The notes beneath the pieces are model-generated. The model worked only from the letters and a program-made list of their open reading frames with translations, was not told where the DNA came from and did no database searches. DNA of 16,782 bases from Desulfobacterales bacterium (GTDB lineage Bacteria; Desulfobacterota; Desulfobacteria; Desulfobacterales; UBA5852), in NCBI GenBank assembly GCA_030066455.1, contig JASJBQ010000110.1:1-16782 (forward strand), read 5' to 3'. Shown here piece by piece: positions 1 through 5,645 of the stretch. Position 1 is the stretch's first letter. Each line of letters starts with the position of its first letter. A program made the translations under genes and the position numbers.

Positions 1-12
1 TGGATCGATCAT
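1..12 (-). CDS. start of a leftward gene, cut by the window edge
   Basis: On the minus strand an AGGAGG ribosome-binding site (17-22) lies 4 nt before an ATG at 12-10, followed by codons for Ile-Asp-Pro before the window ends. The arrangement (AGGAGGCAT, then ATG) closely resembles the start of glnA in this same window. Only four codons are visible, so no function can be given. Two sigma-54-like promoters upstream (101-116 and 309-326) point towards this gene. Confidence 0.4.
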
Positions 13-71
13 GATGCCTCCTGTGGCGTGATGATGGGCGCTCACGCTCCCGCAGCGTTTACGGTCAAAGG

Positions 72-91
72 CTTTAAGCATATGCTTAAAG
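72..91. repeat. perfect 20-bp palindrome
   Basis: The arm CTTTAAGCAT (72-81) is followed directly by its exact reverse complement ATGCTTAAAG (82-91). It lies 60 nt upstream of the partial leftward gene and at the predicted start point of the weaker sigma-54-like promoter at 101-116. It could be a dimeric regulator's operator or a hairpin at the 5' end of the transcript. The sequence does not decide between these. Confidence 0.6.
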
Positions 92-100
92 GCGGGTGAC

Positions 101-116
101 TGCAAGCCATAATCCA
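101..116 (-). promoter_or_regulatory. possible sigma-54 promoter (weak match)
   Basis: Read on the minus strand, the block TGGATTATGGCTTGCA has GG and GC separated by exactly 10 nt, the spacing sigma-54 requires. It keeps TGG of the -24 box and TTGCA of the -12 box, but the CAC of the -24 box is ATT. Transcription would start near 90, at the 20-bp palindrome, and give a leader of about 78 nt before the partial leftward gene. Confidence 0.3.
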
Positions 117-226
117 TCCGGGAGGGAAGCGGGCGCCAGGCGGGGGGGGTGGCCGCATTGCGACGGCAGCCGACTTCTAATCTCCTGCCAGACATGCTAA
201 TCGTGTCGGGTTGCGTCGGTGAGACC

Positions 227-260
227 AAAAAAAAACGGTTATTCGCGAGGAATAACCGTT
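227..260 (-). terminator. intrinsic terminator, leftward
   Basis: An 11-bp perfect inverted repeat (234-244 and 250-260) with a 5-nt loop is flanked on its left by nine consecutive A's (227-235). Read leftward this is a stem followed by a U-tract, a textbook Rho-independent terminator; read rightward there is no U-tract. No leftward protein gene lies immediately to its right. What it terminates is therefore a small RNA or a leader started at the sigma-54 promoter at 309-326. Confidence 0.75.
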
Positions 261-299
261 AAGGAGGAAATGATGTATATAAGGTTAGGTTAGGTTGCC
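227..299 (-). ncRNA. candidate sigma-54-dependent small RNA, about 73 nt
   Basis: The start point is predicted from the sigma-54 promoter (-12 C at 311, hence +1 near 299), and the end is the U-tract of the terminator at 227-260. The predicted RNA opens with a tandem AACCT repeat. It continues into an unpaired CU-rich stretch, UUUCCUCCUU (262-271 on the opposite strand), that is complementary to a consensus Shine-Dalgarno sequence, and ends in the terminator hairpin. This promoter, seed and terminator arrangement is typical of bacterial trans-acting small RNAs. I do not recognise a known family. The alternative is an attenuated 5' leader of the gene at the left edge. No expression evidence is available from sequence. 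Confidence 0.4.
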
Positions 300-308
300 T
301 TAGGGTAT

Positions 309-326
309 ATGCAAGCAGCTTGCCAA
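309..326 (-). promoter_or_regulatory. sigma-54 (RpoN) promoter
   Basis: On the minus strand the block TTGGCAAGCTGCTTGCAT matches the sigma-54 consensus TGGCACr-N4-TTGCw at every conserved position except the last base of the -24 box (A for C). GG (324-323) and GC (312-311) are exactly 10 nt apart. Transcription would begin near 299 on a purine. Sigma-54 promoters need an activator bound upstream; palindromes at 373-393 (about -84) and 522-539 (about -231) are candidate sites. Confidence 0.6.
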
Positions 327-372
327 AAACGACACGATTTGGCGGAAAATCAATTTAATCAATAAATCAAAA

Positions 373-393
373 TGGTTATAAGAATTATACCCA
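373..393. promoter_or_regulatory. imperfect palindrome, possible activator site
   Basis: The arms TGGtTATAA and TTATAcCCA surround a GAA centre, with one mismatched pair in each nine-base arm. The centre is about 84 bp upstream of the start point predicted from the leftward sigma-54 promoter, a usual distance for an enhancer-binding protein. The region is AT-rich, so a chance palindrome is possible. Confidence 0.3.
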
Positions 394-521
394 GGGATTT
401 AACCTTTGGGGACGGGTTGGGCAGCCCCTCTTGGGCCGCATCGCGTTCAGAAATATTAACCCGATTGGCGGTGAATTCCTTTAAAATACTGATATATTTA
501 TAATTATTTAAAAATCGCTTG

Positions 522-539
522 GGTTCAAAATTTTGAACC
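522..539. repeat. perfect 18-bp palindrome GGTTCAAAA/TTTTGAACC
   Basis: The two 9-bp arms are exact reverse complements with no spacer. The site lies 28 bp upstream of the possible -35 box of the MFS transporter and about 230 bp upstream of the leftward sigma-54 start point, so it could serve either direction. Symmetry with GC-containing ends in an AT-rich surrounding suggests a dimeric regulator site. No known operator is recognised. Confidence 0.45.
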
Positions 540-566
540 GTGTCGGGGCCGATCGCCAACAAAAAG

Positions 567-595
567 TTTAACCAATAGAAATAATAGTATATATT
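567..595 (+). promoter_or_regulatory. possible sigma-70 promoter of the MFS gene
   Basis: TTTAAC (567-572) and TATATT (590-595) are separated by 17 nt. The -10 box matches consensus at five of six positions; the -35 box is weak. The predicted start near 602 leaves a leader of about 57 nt before the MFS start codon. Confidence 0.35.
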
Positions 596-658
596 TGAGT
601 TTATCGATTTGAATGAACACCGATTGAACCCCTTAAAAAAACCCGGAATAGGAATCAA

Positions 659-1798
659 ATGCCCTATCAACGCGACCCGATGTACCGCTTTCTGATCGTC
701 CTGACGGTGGCCTCGGCGATCGGTCTGCAGGGCTGGCGCACCCTGTTCAACAATTTCGCCGTCGAGATGGCCGGGCTCAACGGGGCTCAAGTGGGCCTCG
801 TCCAGTCCGTGCGCGAAATTCCTGGATTCTTGGCGCTGCTGGCCATCTATATCATGCTGATCATGCGCGAGCACCACCTTTCGGCCCTGTCGATCCTCTT
901 TCTGGGGCTGGGTGTCGGTGTGACCGGGTTGCTGCCGAGCTTCAGCGGGGTCGTTTTCACCACGCTGGTGATGAGTTTCGGATTCCACTATTATGAGACC
1001 ACCAACCAGTCGCTGACATTGCAATATTTTGACCAAGACACGGCCCCCATCGTATTCGGGCGCCAGCGAAGTTATGCGGCGGCCACCAATATCGGGGTCG
1101 GGGCGGTGATTTTTATCCTGGCCGCTGTGCTGTCGTACCCGCAAATCTACCTGCTGTTGGGCCTGCTGCTCGTGATAATGGCCCTTTGGGGTTTTCTCCA
1201 GCATCCGACCCGGCCAAACCTCGCCCCCCAGCACAAGCGCATGATCCTGCGCCGGTCGTACCGCCTTTTCTACCTTTTAACGTTTCTGGCCGGGGCGCGG
1301 CGCCAGATTTTCATCGCCTTTGCCGTTTTTCTGATGGTCGAGCGTTTCGCTTTCACGGTCCAGGAGATCACGCTGCTGTTCGTCGCCAACAACGTGGTCA
1401 ACTATTTTCTGAGCCCGATGATCGGCCGAGCGATCGTCCGTTTCGGGGAGCGCAAGGTTCTCACGCTGGAATATGCCAGCCTGATTGCGATCTTTCTGGC
1501 CTACGCCGTTGCGGATTCCAAGCTGCAGGTCGCCGCCCTGTACATCCTCGATCATATCTTTTTCAATTTTGCGATAGCCATTCGCACCTATTTCCAGAAA
1601 ATTGCCGATCCGCGGGATATTGCGCCCAGCATGGCCGTGGGGTTCACCATCAACCACATTGCCGCCGTCATTCTGCCGGCGGCCGGGGGCGTTCTGTGGA
1701 TGATCGACTACCGTCTGACGTTTGTCGGGGGGGCGTTGCTGGCCTTCTGCTCGCTGCTTGCGGTGCAGCGGATTCATACCGTACCGCTTCGAACCTGA
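659..1798 (+). CDS. MFS transporter, substrate unknown
   Basis: This 379-residue integral membrane protein is of the major facilitator superfamily. It shows a succession of hydrophobic segments, for example about 9-27, 50-68, 75-95, 145-175, 205-225, 270-290 and 325-345. Positively charged loops fit inside-positive topology, such as the HKRMILRRSYR loop between the two halves around residue 195 and GRAIVRFGERK near 260, the latter resembling the MFS loop motif. Length is normal for a 10-12 helix MFS member. The ATG at 659 has a weak AGGA site 5 nt upstream. It stands alone: upstream is the AT-rich regulatory stretch, and downstream the convergent amrS begins its 3' end 31 bp away with no clear terminator between. 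No residue pattern tells the substrate; efflux or uptake are both open. Confidence 0.8.
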   Translation: MPYQRDPMYRFLIVLTVASAIGLQGWRTLFNNFAVEMAGLNGAQVGLVQSVREIPGFLALLAIYIMLIMREHHLSALSILFLGLGVGVTGLLPSFSGVVFTTLVMSFGFHYYETTNQSLTLQYFDQDTAPIVFGRQRSYAAATNIGVGAVIFILAAVLSYPQIYLLLGLLLVIMALWGFLQHPTRPNLAPQHKRMILRRSYRLFYLLTFLAGARRQIFIAFAVFLMVERFAFTVQEITLLFVANNVVNYFLSPMIGRAIVRFGERKVLTLEYASLIAIFLAYAVADSKLQVAALYILDHIFFNFAIAIRTYFQKIADPRDIAPSMAVGFTINHIAAVILPAAGGVLWMIDYRLTFVGGALLAFCSLLAVQRIHTVPLRT

Positions 1799-1829
1799 TT
1801 GGCGCGCGTTAGGAAGTGATCAAGGGGCC

Positions 1830-2840
1830 TTAAAAAATGCCGTCGATCGGGGTGTGGCAATAGGCGCAGTGGTTGCCGTCGATCAGGCGCGCGCGTGCAT
1901 GGTAGTGGAAGCGGTTGATGATGATGTTGCCGCAGCCGGGGCAGTAGGTGTTCTCGCTGCCGCTGCCGGGCACGTTGCCGATATAGACGTATTTGAGGCC
2001 GGCCTCCAGGCCGATTTGATGGGCCGCTTTAAGCGTTTCCACTGGCGTATGGGCGCGGTCGGTCAGGCGGTAGGTGGGGTGAAAGCGGCTCAAATGCCAT
2101 GGCGTCTCCGGGCCCAGTTCATCCACCAGAAACGTTGCCAGCGCTTTGAGTTCGGAAGGCGCATCATTCAGGCCGGGAATCACGAGGGTGGTGACTTCCA
2201 CCAGAACCCCACGGGCCCGCATGCCCTTGAGCGTGGCCTTGACCGGCGCCAGGCGCGCGCCGCACATCTCCCGATAGAATTCATCGGAATAGGCCTTGAG
2301 GTCCACGTTGGCGGCGTCCAGATAGGGGGCCACCATGTCCAGCGCTTCGGCGGACATGTAGCCGTTGGTGACGAATACATTGCCGAGGCCCGCGGCCTTG
2401 GCCTGCTGGGCCACGGCCAGGGCGAATTCGAAAAACACCGTGGGCTCGGTGTAGGTGTAGGCAATGCTGGCGCAGTCGGTGGCCACGGCCTCCGCCACCA
2501 CGTCCTCCGGGGCCGCTTCTTCGCCGACGATCAAACCCGGCCGCTCGGCGGGTAACTGGGCGATATCGGCGTTTTGACAGAACCGGCACTTGAAGTTGCA
2601 GCCCACCGTGGCGATCGAGTACGAGCGGCTTCCCGGGAGATAGTGAAACAGCGGTTTTTTTTCGATCGGATCGACATTGCGGGCGACGAGTTTGCCGTAG
2701 ACAAGGGTTTCGAGCCGCCCCCGGCGGTTGACCCTCACCCCGCAGATGCCCGCCCGTCCATCGCTGACTTTACATCGGTGGGCGCACAGGCGGCAGCGGA
2801 CCTTGCGGTCGTCGAGCGGTTCATACAGCAGGGCTTCCAT
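1830..2840 (-). CDS. amrS: AmmeMemoRadiSam system radical SAM protein AmrS
   Basis: This 336-residue radical SAM enzyme has the canonical CxxxCxxC [4Fe-4S] cluster site at Cys81-Cys85-Cys88, followed by a TIM-barrel-like body. The N-terminal four-cysteine set (Cys16, 19, 23, 33) in CRLCAHRC...GICG and the C-terminal CPGCG/CAYC cysteines (300, 303, 325, 328) are hallmarks of the PflA-related AmrS family. This family usually occurs with AMMECR1 and Memo homologues and its reaction is not firmly known; neither partner is in this window. The ATG at 2840 gives the family's usual N-terminus (MEALLYEPL). However, an in-frame TTG at 2846 is better spaced (5 nt) from the AAGGA ribosome-binding site, which overlaps the stop of the upstream methyltransferase gene. 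The two genes are 14 bp apart and probably translationally coupled. Confidence 0.9.
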   Translation of the reverse strand: MEALLYEPLDDRKVRCRLCAHRCKVSDGRAGICGVRVNRRGRLETLVYGKLVARNVDPIEKKPLFHYLPGSRSYSIATVGCNFKCRFCQNADIAQLPAERPGLIVGEEAAPEDVVAEAVATDCASIAYTYTEPTVFFEFALAVAQQAKAAGLGNVFVTNGYMSAEALDMVAPYLDAANVDLKAYSDEFYREMCGARLAPVKATLKGMRARGVLVEVTTLVIPGLNDAPSELKALATFLVDELGPETPWHLSRFHPTYRLTDRAHTPVETLKAAHQIGLEAGLKYVYIGNVPGSGSENTYCPGCGNIIINRFHYHARARLIDGNHCAYCHTPIDGIF

Positions 2841-2854
2841 ATCCAAGGGGTTCC

Positions 2855-3646
2855 TTACAATTCGTTGGCGCTTTTTTCGGCGTTGCGGTAGGGCGACATG
2901 GGCAGACCGGGCAGGGGGCCGGCCTGACCGGCTTTGTAGCGCAGCGTCAGCGGGCGAATGCGAAAGCGCGGCACCAGCGATACCACGATGCCGGCGAAGG
3001 TGCCGAACGGGCAGCGCTGCACCAGGGTCGATTTTTCCATGCGCGACAGCAGGCCACTGCCGGTAACCGGCAACTGGCAGACCGTCCGCCATGACATGGG
3101 CGCTTTGCTGAGCAGGTCGGCCAGTATCTGCTTGATTTCCCAGACGCTGAAAAACCGTGCCCGGTTGAAGATGGTCGGCGCGAACATTCCCCGCACCCGG
3201 CGTTCGAGACCCTTTAGCGCATAGCGGTTGAGCACCCCGATGAAAACTTTGTCCTTGGCCACGCGGCAGGCTTCCTCCAGGGCCTGTCGCGGCGCCTCGA
3301 CGAATTCGAGCGATGTGATCAGCGTCGCGTAGTTGAACGAGTTGTCGTCGAAGGGCAGGTCTTCGGCAAACCCGCGGTAGAAGTCGACCCGATGGCGAAC
3401 GTTTTCGATGGCGATGTCCAACATGTAGGGTGAGGGGTCGATGCCGGTGACCTGAAGACCGAAATCCACGAAAGGCTGCAGGCTGGCGCCCGTCCCGCAG
3501 CCGATATCCAGCAGGGTCTCACCGGACATGGGTTTGAGCATGTCCATCATCAGGCGGCTTTCAAGCTCGGCGCCGTAGCGGCGGCCCGGGCTTTTCAGCC
3601 AGTTTTCGTATTCGCGCGCATCATTGAAATCGAAGACGTGTCCCAT
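2855..3646 (-). CDS. class I SAM-dependent methyltransferase
   Basis: This is a Rossmann-fold methyltransferase of about 263 residues. Motif I (DIGCGTG, residues 47-53) binds the SAM methionyl part, the acidic residue at the end of strand 2 is Asp70 (TGIDPSPYML), and AEDLPFDDNSF (94-104) is the following motif typical of UbiE/Methyltransf_11-type enzymes. The substrate is unknown. The C-terminal third (PFGTFAGIVVSLVPRF) is hydrophobic. Start choice is open. The ATG at 3646 begins at the expected MGHVFDF sequence but has no clear Shine-Dalgarno; an in-frame ATG at 3691 has GGGAG 4 nt upstream and would add 15 residues. It lies between the helicase and amrS on the same strand and its stop codon overlaps the amrS ribosome-binding site, so a shared pathway with AmrS is possible (inference). 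Confidence 0.85.
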   Translation of the reverse strand: MGHVFDFNDAREYENWLKSPGRRYGAELESRLMMDMLKPMSGETLLDIGCGTGASLQPFVDFGLQVTGIDPSPYMLDIAIENVRHRVDFYRGFAEDLPFDDNSFNYATLITSLEFVEAPRQALEEACRVAKDKVFIGVLNRYALKGLERRVRGMFAPTIFNRARFFSVWEIKQILADLLSKAPMSWRTVCQLPVTGSGLLSRMEKSTLVQRCPFGTFAGIVVSLVPRFRIRPLTLRYKAGQAGPLPGLPMSPYRNAEKSANEL

Positions 3647-3775
3647 GGCAGCAACGTAGTTCCCAGGTGTGCCTTGTGCAAGCGGCAGCATGGTTCTCCC
3701 GGAGCGTTGCACGGGGCAGACGCGCCCCCGCCTCCGGACGCCGCCGTATTCACGCCCATGCAGGGTGTCCGCTGC

Positions 3776-5491
3776 TCAGGGCTCGATGGCTTCCGTATGC
3801 GGTGGCGCCTGCTCTGCGGCCGGCTTGGTGGCGCGGTTGTTTCCGTTGGCCTCGGCGCTGGGCTTCTTCTTGCGCCGCCAACGGCGGCGTTTCTTCTTGG
3901 CGGGTCCTTCTTCGGCCGGCGCTTCCGTTTTCTCGGGGTCGGGAGCAAAGCCGAAAAAGGTGCCGGGGAAATAGTCCGCTGGGCGGTCCTTCAGCTGATC
4001 GACCCGGCGTGAAGCGGGCTTGCCGCTGCGGGGGCGCGGTTTTTTGCGAGCCGTGCGTTTCGGGCGGGTATGGCGCGAAGTCTTCACCGGCCCGGCCTGG
4101 TCCTTGACGAGCCAGTCATCTTCATGCCAGACAACCGGGATCTTGTAGCCCAGCATCTCTTCGAGGGGTTCGAGGTGAAAGACATAGTTTTCACAGGCCA
4201 GCGAGATGGCTTTGCCGGTCTTGCCCGCCCGGGCGGTGCGCCCAATCCGGTGCACGTAGCTCTCGGAGTCCTGGGGCAGATCATAGTTGATCACGTGGGA
4301 GATGTCTTCGATATGAATGCCGCGCGAGGCCACATCGGTGGCGACCAGGATCTTCACGCGGTCCTCCTTGAACTGGTCCATGAGACGAAATCGCTTGCGC
4401 TGGGGCAGGTCGCCCGTGATACCTTCCGCCGGAAGACCGTTGCCGCGCAGCTTCTCCGCCAGCCATTCGACGCCGGCCTTGGTGTTGGCAAAAACCAGCA
4501 CCCGGTGCCAGTCCTCACGCTCCAGAATGCCCAGCAGCAGCGACAATTTGCTTTCCAAGCCGACATGGATCAGGGTCTGGTCGATGTGTTCGACCGTGAT
4601 CTCCTCCGGGGTAACCGAGATGAACTCGGGCAGGTTCATGTATTCGTAGGTCAGCTCGAGAACCCGGTGGGACAGGGTGGCCGAGAAAAGCATGGATTGC
4701 CGCTTTTCGTAGTGTGGCAGTTTGCGCAGAATAAAACGCATGTCCCGCGCGAACCCGAGGTCGAGCAGTCGGTCGGCTTCGTCGATGACAACCATCTGAA
4801 TACCGGCGGTTTTGAAAATGCCCTGTTTGAAATAGTCGATGATACGCCCGGGCGTGCAGATGACCACGTCGACGCCTTTTTTAAGAATCGAGGCCTGCTT
4901 CTGGTAATCAACGCCGCCGACGATTTGGGCAAAGCGCAGTCCAGTGTGCGCGCCGATCAGCATGGCCTCCTCGTGAATCTGTGAGGCCAGCTCGCGCGTC
5001 GGGGCCACGATGATGGCCGCGGGAAGGTTGGGCGGTCGTTCGGGCCGTCGCAACAGGCGCGTCAAGACGGTGACCAGGAAAGCGCCGGTCTTGCCGGTGC
5101 CGGTCTGGGCCTGCCCGGCAATGTCCTTGCCCTCCAGAGCCACCGGCAGGACCTGGGCTTGAATCGGCGTGCAGTTGACGAACCGGGCTTCGGCAAGCCC
5201 TTCCAGCACCTCAGGGGGCAGATCGAAGCTATCGAAAGCGGTGGAGGTCAGAAAATTGGGCTTGTCCGCCCGAATGCGCTCTTCGGAAGCTTCGCCGTTT
5301 GCACTGTTCATAGGGGCCTCATGCGTCTCGCTCGCGCCATTCACCATGTCGTCGCCACCGCGCTCAGGTGAGTGATCCGAGGTTATTCCAAACAATTTGG
5401 ATGTCAGGGAATGCATGGCGCGCCGCAGGCCTTTTTTGGGCCCGGGGGGGGCATCGCCTTGGTCGCCATTGGAAGGGGGCGTCGTGCTCAT
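3776..5491 (-). CDS. DEAD-box ATP-dependent RNA helicase (RhlB/RhlE type)
   Basis: All the diagnostic helicase motifs are present in this 571-residue protein. They are a Q-motif region near 87-111 (F...P..IQ), Walker A AQTGTGKT (128-135), PTREL (164-168), TPGR (213-216), DEAD (237-240), SAT (270-272), the ATDVASRG block (384-391) and HRIGRTARAG (414-423). It unwinds RNA duplexes in the cytoplasm, with likely roles in ribosome assembly, mRNA decay or cold response. The core is flanked by a hydrophilic N-terminal extension of about 80 residues and a C-terminal tail from about 470 rich in Lys/Arg (for example KKKRRRWRRKKK) ending in an Ala/Glu/Pro segment; such tails bind RNA or partners. The ATG at 5491 lacks a good Shine-Dalgarno, so an internal ATG (residues 26, 49 or 61) could be the true start. 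It diverges from moeA across a 154-bp AT-rich gap. Confidence 0.92.
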   Translation of the reverse strand: MSTTPPSNGDQGDAPPGPKKGLRRAMHSLTSKLFGITSDHSPERGGDDMVNGASETHEAPMNSANGEASEERIRADKPNFLTSTAFDSFDLPPEVLEGLAEARFVNCTPIQAQVLPVALEGKDIAGQAQTGTGKTGAFLVTVLTRLLRRPERPPNLPAAIIVAPTRELASQIHEEAMLIGAHTGLRFAQIVGGVDYQKQASILKKGVDVVICTPGRIIDYFKQGIFKTAGIQMVVIDEADRLLDLGFARDMRFILRKLPHYEKRQSMLFSATLSHRVLELTYEYMNLPEFISVTPEEITVEHIDQTLIHVGLESKLSLLLGILEREDWHRVLVFANTKAGVEWLAEKLRGNGLPAEGITGDLPQRKRFRLMDQFKEDRVKILVATDVASRGIHIEDISHVINYDLPQDSESYVHRIGRTARAGKTGKAISLACENYVFHLEPLEEMLGYKIPVVWHEDDWLVKDQAGPVKTSRHTRPKRTARKKPRPRSGKPASRRVDQLKDRPADYFPGTFFGFAPDPEKTEAPAEEGPAKKKRRRWRRKKKPSAEANGNNRATKPAAEQAPPHTEAIEP

Positions 5492-5645
5492 TAATCTGCT
5501 GTTCTTCTTTCTAAAGATATTGATTTTTAATCATAATCGAAGGATAAAGCCTAACTTACGGCCGGAAACGCAGAAAATCAAGCCAAACCTGCTGCCAACG
5601 CACGCGTTTTGTCGACGGCGGCGAATATAAGGTGTCGGGTGAACC

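Larger units (their letters stand above)
13..658. other. gene-poor regulatory stretch
   Basis: No convincing protein gene lies here; reading frames that cross it are shadows of the MFS gene or very short. The stretch from about 300 to 655 is strikingly AT-rich compared with the GC-rich genes around it. It contains leftward sigma-54-type promoters, an intrinsic terminator, three palindromes and a possible rightward sigma-70 promoter for the MFS gene, each listed separately. Confidence 0.7.

Noticed and set aside
270..293. Seven-codon plus-strand ORF (MMYIRLG) behind a perfect AAGGAGG
   Set aside because: The Shine-Dalgarno match is simply the complement of the CU-rich stretch in the predicted leftward RNA. 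The peptide is tiny and no rightward promoter or attenuator structure accompanies it.
283..297. Tandem GGTTA repeat (telomere-like)
   Set aside because: Only two to three units, probably part of the predicted small RNA's 5' end; too short to be a repeat element.
359..1234. Long minus-strand reading frame opposite the MFS gene
   Set aside because: Low-complexity, Gln/His/Arg-rich translation typical of the antisense of a GC-rich membrane protein gene; no ribosome-binding site and no recognisable domain. The plus-strand MFS frame is clearly the coding one.
1799..1829. Terminator between the convergent MFS and amrS genes
   Set aside because: The 31-bp gap contains no stable stem with a U-tract on either strand.
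2841..3092. N-terminal extension of AmrS up to 3092
   Set aside because: The extra 84 residues lie inside the methyltransferase gene in another frame and resemble no AmrS; the ribosome-binding site is next to 2840-2846.
3647..3712. Methyltransferase start at GTG 3712
   Set aside because: No Shine-Dalgarno in front and no family-like sequence in the extension; ATG 3646 or 3691 is better.
5583..5598. Sigma-54-like sequence upstream of the helicase (minus strand, TGGCAG-CAGGT-TTGG)
   Set aside because: Correct length and good -24 box, but the nearly invariant GC of the -12 box is GG, so it is unlikely to be functional.
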